From positions 258,053,368 through 258,117,367 of the forward strand of contig OY282560.1 in the NCBI GenBank assembly GCA_958295665.1: a stretch of DNA of 64,000 nt, in the 5' to 3' direction. Origin of the DNA: Tipula vernalis (lineage: Eukaryota; Arthropoda; Insecta; Diptera; Tipulidae). Made by a program: the position numbers and the translations under genes. Below are positions 59,301 through 64,000 of the stretch, piece by piece. How positions within the stretch are numbered: the stretch's first letter is position 1; the number at the start of each line of letters is the position of its first letter. The notes below the pieces were generated by a model. That model did no database searches. It had not been told where the DNA came from and was given only the letters and a program-made list of their open reading frames with translations.

Positions 59301-61747
59301 ATAAATTTCAAACCTATATAGAAACTTAATGGTAATAAATTGCGTATGTCCATAATATTCAAAAATTCATCTCAATTGGGAATATCGAACTTTACCTCAT
59401 TTTCTTTCGTTTCTTTTGTCATTTTCTTATTGTAGATACTGGATTATCTTTAAGTCAACAATACATACTTGTATATATTAGAAAAAAGCTAATAAATTTT
59501 AAATTGTTTATCAATTTCTCGAGAGATTAGCCCCATTGCAAAACCTGCATACAGTAGGAATAAACTAATAAATCTTTACAAAACGAAGACACCACCCACA
59601 CCACAGAATCAACAATTGATTTAAAAAAGAACACAGAAACCATAGTACCAACACATAATCTTAATTATTTATCTAATTAACACGAATAGAATTTATACGC
59701 GTTTTTTTATACTCGTACATCCAAAGATATGTACAGTTTGAAAGAAGGATCTACATTTTATAAATTAAAATTGAATTAAGCTTAATACGAAGATGACACC
59801 GATTTTATAAAATGTTTTTTGTGGCTAAATGATTTCTTCGTCGTCTTTGTCTCGTCGTTATACTTAAAGATTATAATTGATTTATTCTATGGCCGCAGGA
59901 AAAAAAATCATTTAAAGTAATATATTTCATAGAAATATGGCTTAAATATAATGAATTTATATAAATAGCCGAGTGCTGTACCATATACTTTATAACGCTG
60001 CTGTCCAAACCAAGGCCCGCGGGCAAGATATATTATTTCGTTTTCACCCACGATTAAAAATTAGTTATAAGTTCACCGCCCACCTTTGGATACCCCTGCT
60101 CTATGTATAATAAGTATTGATGTTCTTGTAACTATATTCAGTAAATTTTACTTGTGATATTTTTTGTAACCACCAACACAATTCGAATGTAAAATGAAAG
60201 AAATTGCTTTAATCTATTTGTTTATTAATTAAAGGATTAAATATTTTCATTTATTTTCATATTTTTGTATAGAGATATATTGTAAATATTAAAATATTTC
60301 CAATTGTTGCACGTTCAAAGTACTGTTAATAATCCTATTTATAGAAAGCGTATTGAGAATGCGAAGAACCAGATTTTGGGGATTTCCGCTAGAGCCACTA
60401 CAGAAAGATTATCTTAACCAATCTTATGCCCATCAGTTTTGAATTTGAAACTCAACTTAGAGTGCTAATCGGAATAAGTAATTCTGTTTTTCACCATCTA
60501 CTCAAACTTCATTTTTACCTTATTATCTACTTGAGAACAGAGTTGCGAACCGAACCTAAACCTGAACCAGCTTCGATTTGCGCATACTAAACCCAAAATA
60601 TACAAAAACTTCACGGTTCGAGTATTTTAGTTTTAAAGATAATTCTTCCGATCACAAAGAAGGTGATTTCTAACAATAATGATAAAGTACTAAATATCTT
60701 TGAACAACCGTAAGAAATATAATTCAGAAGTACATACGAAATATTTCCAAGACAATGTTGGCATGCGGTTATTATATCAAGCGGCCTAAGCCAAAGCAGC
60801 TCAATGTATATGTACAATGAGCGAGCATCCATTATTTATCAACGATTGGGTTGCATTTTAAAATCGGGGTTTTAGCTGAGGCAAATACTATATTATTTAG
60901 ATTTAGATTTTTGGAAAATGCTATTTCCACTCAAATTATATTGAATGAGAACTCAATAAAATTTAAAAACAGATCGAAGTTTGAGTGAATTTTTATTTTA
61001 TCAAATTCGATTTTAATTTCAAGACGAGAGAGATTAGAGTATAATTCGTGCTTAAGAATTAAAATTGAAACTTAAAATTAACAAATTAATTTGTTAATTT
61101 GTTTCTTAAATTATTCTAATTTTAGTTATACTCGTTTTGAAATCATCGTTATACTTTTTTGAGTGCTTCTCAATTGAAACCCAAAAACAAATAAAAATGA
61201 TCATTTAGACCTTAACTAAATCCAATTTGAAATAAACGTCATTCATTATAATCGCAAGTTTATTAAATATTTACATAATTATTCCCCATACCATTCACAG
61301 GACAGGACGCCATTAAACCAAGAAGAGGTGGCGGTACAGTCGGTTTATTTGCTTTCCCACGTGTTGGACGCAGTGACCCAAACTTAAACACAATGAACAG
61401 TGAGGGTAATGATGCTGATAGTTGGGATAGAAATGAAGTGTTCCCATATTCAGTCGAAGACTATGGTATGAAATTAAATCAACCAAAAAACTAAATGATA
61501 AATAAAACAAAAATAATTTTACAATATTCGAACAGATATTATACCCCAAGAAGAAATTAAACGACACAATTTGGTTGCATTTCCACGAGTAGGACGTGCC
61601 GGCGAAAATCTTAAATACTGGATGAAATATGCCCCAAAACAAGTTAATAAACGTGCTGGAGGAACTGGAGGTAACGGTGCTATGTGGTTTGGACCACGAT
61701 TAGGTCGTATACAAAAACGAAGCATAAACAACAATGATCTATTGTGA
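56349..61747 (+). CDS. capa: CAPA neuropeptide precursor (capability), three coding exons, 161 residues
   Basis: Exons 56349-56457, 61301-61465 and 61536-61747; both introns are phase 1 with GT..AG ends (GTAAAG/TTCACAG; GTATGA/TCGAACAG). Residues 1-37 are a signal peptide with a hydrophobic core TIFVILIASQL at about 21-31. Processing at Arg-Arg and Lys-Arg and amidation at Gly-Arg would release three peptides: GGGTVGLFAFPRV-amide (residues 46-58), HNLVAFPRV-amide (102-110) and the pyrokinin AGGTGGNGAMWFGPRL-amide (132-147). The spacers keep family features: SDPNL after the first peptide, and a Trp-containing AGENLKYWMKYAPK before the third. In insects CAPA peptides are secreted from ventral-cord neurosecretory cells and control Malpighian tubule fluid secretion through the CAPA receptor; the WFGPRL peptide acts on a pyrokinin receptor. 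Length and order match the dipteran gene (about 150 residues). All key residues are present, so it should be functional. Confidence 0.95.
56458..61300 (+). other. capa intron 1, 4.8 kb
   Basis: Starts GTAAAG and ends TTCACAG. Mostly AT-rich unique sequence without recognised transposons, unlike the rest of the window. It contains a candidate cassette exon at 58287-58364 and an AT palindrome at about 61075-61101. A 63-codon frame at 56860-57051 is not coding by any evidence I can see. Confidence 0.85.
58287..58364 (+). other. Candidate in-frame cassette exon in capa intron 1
   Basis: 78 nt preceded by GTTTTGTCCATTTCAG and followed by GTATGG. Its length is a multiple of three, and it would join in phase 1 to exons 1 and 2, adding 26 residues without a stop between the signal peptide and the first CAPA peptide. 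The inserted part is aromatic and leucine-rich (HGGYLLLWPGLPWNYR) and creates no new dibasic or amidation site. The segment is clearly more GC-rich than the intron around it. A second frame through the same stretch is also open, so a relic of another gene or repeat is possible. Confidence 0.35.
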
Positions 61748-61749
61748 AG

Positions 61750-61816
61750 GTAAATTCGCTTTAATAAAATATATGTAATACCGAACAATAACTTAATAAA
61801 CTTTATAATTTTTTAG
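61750..61816 (+). other. Possible short intron in the capa 3' UTR, and poly(A) signals
   Basis: Just after the stop, AAG/GTAAAT could act as a donor, with AATTTTTTAG/AAAT as acceptor 67 nt later. AATAAA occurs at 61763-61768 (inside the putative intron), 61820 and about 61904. If spliced, the first signal is removed and a longer 3' end is used. Weakly supported. Confidence 0.3.
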
Positions 61817-62444
61817 AAATAAATCATCAAAATTCAACCAATTATGCTCTACAATATAAACTTGTTAAAATGTAAAAGAAAACCAAATATTTAAAATTTT
61901 AATAATAAATATATATTTCTAAAAAATAAAAAGATTTTCTTTTTGTAATATATAATTATAATAATAATAATAAATATTTATATATATTTTTAATCCTTAA
62001 CAAAAAAAAAAAAATTTAATTAAAAAAATAATTAAAGGCTGGTGGAAATATTAATTATAAATATTTTTTTTCAAACCCTCCATATTACACAAAATAAATA
62101 ATTAATTGAAAAAAAATATTCATAATTAATATTTCTAAAAAAATGAAATATTTTTATTTTTAGTGCAATAATTTTTAATTAACTAAATACATAATTTATA
62201 TAATATTCTAAAAAACTAAGAATGTATATTATAAATGTAATTCTGTATATTTAAACGTTATATATATGTATAAATAAATAGACAAGAAAATAAAAACATA
62301 AGAATGATAAATCTGCATATATATACACACACAAAATAATTTATTTATTAATTAATATAATAATAATGGCAACAATGTATATTCAATTTTTTAGTTGAAC
62401 AAAATGGCGGTTCAATAGTTTAAGTTTAGGAATTCACATTTATT

Positions 62445-62648
62445 TTAAAATATTTTTCCCAAACTGTTGGTCCTTTTAAAAGGATTCCATCCACCGCAAG
62501 TTACATTCTCTAATAGCTTGGTTCTGCTCAATTTCCGATGTGTTTTCAATTTTGGTGAAATATCGGGAGTACTAGATGGCGTTGATATAGGTGAGAATAA
62601 GCACGGCGTACTATCAGATGAATTTAATGATTTGGATAATGCTAGTGG
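62445..62648 (-). CDS. Last coding exon of an unidentified gene, convergent with capa
   Basis: Minus strand; preceded by a strong acceptor (TTCTCTCGTTTCAG). It is open in phase 0 for 67 codons to a TAA at 62445-62447, followed by AT-rich 3' sequence. The exon begins with Ser/Thr-Pro-rich sequence (SDSTPCLFSPISTPSSTPDI, then SPK), suggesting proline-directed phosphorylation sites. It continues with a basic segment (LKTHRKLSRTKLLENV) and ends CGGWNPFKRTNSLGKIF. I do not recognise the protein. Upstream exons would lie beyond 62.65 kb, toward or past the right edge. A real exon is supported by splice site, composition and the absence of repeat features. Confidence 0.55.
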   Translation of the reverse strand, partial: PLALSKSLNSSDSTPCLFSPISTPSSTPDISPKLKTHRKLSRTKLLENVTCGGWNPFKRTNSLGKIF

Positions 62649-62649
62649 C

Positions 62650-63510
62650 TGAAACGAGAGAAAATTTTGAAATTAATTATTAATAAAACCAATTTTTACT
62701 ACTAAATTAAGTTATGGTTTAATTTTTTTAAGAAATCACTGTCGTGCTCATGTCTTCTACATGACAATGATCGAACAATATTTTTCAGCAAATTAGAATC
62801 AAATTTTACACGTACGTTGAAATTACGAATCTTTTGAAAGTTGCACCAGAGTCCTTATTATGCTACTCGCAGGATAATTATTTTCTGCCGTTTTCAGCCG
62901 TTTTTGGGTAAAATTAATTAAGCCGTAACCGTAATGTGAAATATTTCGATTATTAAACATTTTCGTTCGCAAATATTTTAGTGCGAGTAACATGATAAGC
63001 CCTCAGTATTGATTTTGTAATTGCTTTTGTAAATTTAATTACTTAAACAATGGAATCGAATCTGAAATGATAAAAGTTTGTATTGAAGAATTTGTATTGA
63101 AAATAACATAATCATACAAAAGCAACCTACGACTTTAGCTGTCAGAATTGGGCACAGTATTAATTTAAGCGATTAAAGATGTGTGAGGAATTACAGCATT
63201 AAGAAATGATAAGAAAAAGAAATGATAAGAAAGTTACTCGATTTACATTGAATTTTTTCTTTGCCAATAATAATTTTGGAGATTACGAATAACCAAAGTG
63301 AAAAACTTTTCGTTGCTTTTCTTTATACAACTACTAATTGTTTAACTTTGAAAACGTTCATTATGCTGCGTAGGTGTTTTAGAAAAATGAACGGTTTCAA
63401 AAACGTAAAAACTGCCAAACCAATTTATTATAGTACTATATAGAGACATTAGCTCAATATAGGGATTGGCAAACTTACAAATAATCTCAGGTAGAGCCCG
63501 ATTCTGATAA
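62650..63510. other. Probable intron of the convergent gene; nothing else recognised
   Basis: Upstream (on the minus strand) of the 62445-62648 exon. A 60-codon + strand frame at 63261-63443 has no motif. Confidence 0.4.
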
Positions 63511-63511
63511 G

Positions 63512-63892
63512 GGAACCTTTTGAACTGTCACATTCAAAAAATTATAAAAACTATTCTAAGTTGTAGTACTCTGTGAGACATTAACGAAAACACCCCTTAA
63601 TTCAACCTCAAAAATTTTCGATATATCTCGGCTCCTAGTCCAATCTTTTTGTTAAAACAATTTGGTAATTATTCCTCATAAAAAGGACAAGCAATCCATA
63701 GTAAATTAGGTTATTAAGATTGCATCTCTGTTTTCTTAGGGCATGAAATTACATTTTTTCGCAAATTAAGAAGTGGTTTAACCCCTAAAAAGGGCTTGGC
63801 TACCGATAAAAAATGATTTCGTTAATGTCTCAAAGAATGCTACAACTTAGAATAGTTTTTATAATTTTCAGAATTTGACAGTTCGAAAGGTT
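63512..63892. mobile_element. About 380-bp MITE with long inverted ends
   Basis: The left end starts AACCTTTTGAACTGTCACAT, then AAATTATAAAAACTATTCTA and AGTTGTAG; GAGACATTAACGAAA follows. In reverse, the right end reads AACCTTTCGAACTGTCAAAT, then AAATTATAAAAACTATTCTA and AGTTGTAG. The arms are about 85 bp and around 90 percent alike. No coding sequence. Confidence 0.8.
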
Positions 63893-64000
63893 GCGTTGTG
63901 AGCTTAAAAATTATACATCTGTTACGTTTTATTATATTTTATTATATTCATATAAGAAGCTTAAAAATAATAATAATAAGGGGACATTAACCTTCACATT

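Noticed and set aside
61075..61101. AT palindrome AACAAATTAATTTGTT near the capa exon 2 acceptor considered as a regulatory site
   Set aside because: Such palindromes are common in AT-rich introns and nothing else supports a function.
1..64000. tRNA, rRNA, bacterial or phage genes
   Set aside because: No cloverleaf with A/B boxes, no rRNA core sequence and no long operon-like coding were found; stops are frequent and introns present.

Overview
This is a eukaryotic, AT-rich, intron-containing and very repeat-rich piece of nuclear DNA from an insect, almost certainly a fly. The one gene that can be named with confidence is a capa (capability) neuropeptide gene on the + strand (coding exons 56349-56457, 61301-61465, 61536-61747). 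It encodes two CAPA/periviscerokinin peptides ending in FPRV-amide and one pyrokinin ending in WFGPRL-amide. Two of the peptides (GGGTVGLFAFPRV and AGGTGGNGAMWFGPRL) look more like the mosquito set than the higher-fly set, so a lower dipteran is my best guess; the family is not resolved. The transposon content (mariner, Tc1, hAT-like foldbacks, jockey and RTE-like LINEs, gypsy/errantivirus, Helitron) fits an insect. No bacterial, phage, rRNA, tRNA or CRISPR sequence was seen.

Layout. 1-7.5 kb: unassigned DNA with an LTR-like direct repeat pair, an imperfect hairpin and a 500-bp PIF/Harbinger-like MITE. 7.5-12.2 kb: a jockey-type LINE on the minus strand, apparently split by a low-complexity block that includes a 924-bp almost perfect CATCAC hexanucleotide repeat. 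14.5-15.1 kb: an internally deleted mariner. 15.5-19.2 kb: a 5'-truncated RTE-like LINE with a 16-bp target duplication, a TGAT tail and a 155-bp MITE nested in its reverse transcriptase. 20.4-21 kb: degenerate satellite monomers. 22.1-24.5 kb: a long inverted-repeat element around a small cysteine-containing ORF. 24.8-30 kb: a MITE, then a nested foldback complex holding a DD41D-like mariner-superfamily transposase. 32.1-32.7 kb: a three-exon Myb/SANT-like gene remnant. 33.4-35.6 kb: a decayed Helitron. 35.9-37.5 kb: decayed gypsy pol with a nested MITE.

38.8-43.7 kb is a 4.9-kb hAT-like foldback with an 8-bp target duplication whose arms are arrays of a 108-bp satellite. 43.8-47.3 kb is a decayed errantivirus (pol plus an envelope-like region). 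48-51.2 kb holds two Tc1-type elements side by side, one with iterated TIRs and one with about 370-bp TIRs made by inverted duplication of its own transposase 3' end. 51.7-55.1 kb is a second member of the satellite foldback family, with a DUF4806-like gene remnant in its loop. 55.1-64 kb is the least repeat-laden stretch: the capa promoter and gene with a 4.8-kb intron, then the last exon of an unidentified convergent gene on the minus strand, then a small MITE.

How it fits together: apart from capa, the convergent exon and perhaps the Myb/SANT remnant, nearly every recognisable coding trace belongs to a transposon, and most are broken by stops, frameshifts or nested insertions. The points most worth following are a possible in-frame 78-nt cassette exon in the capa intron, the foldback origin of the 108-bp satellite, and the inverted-duplication Tc1.
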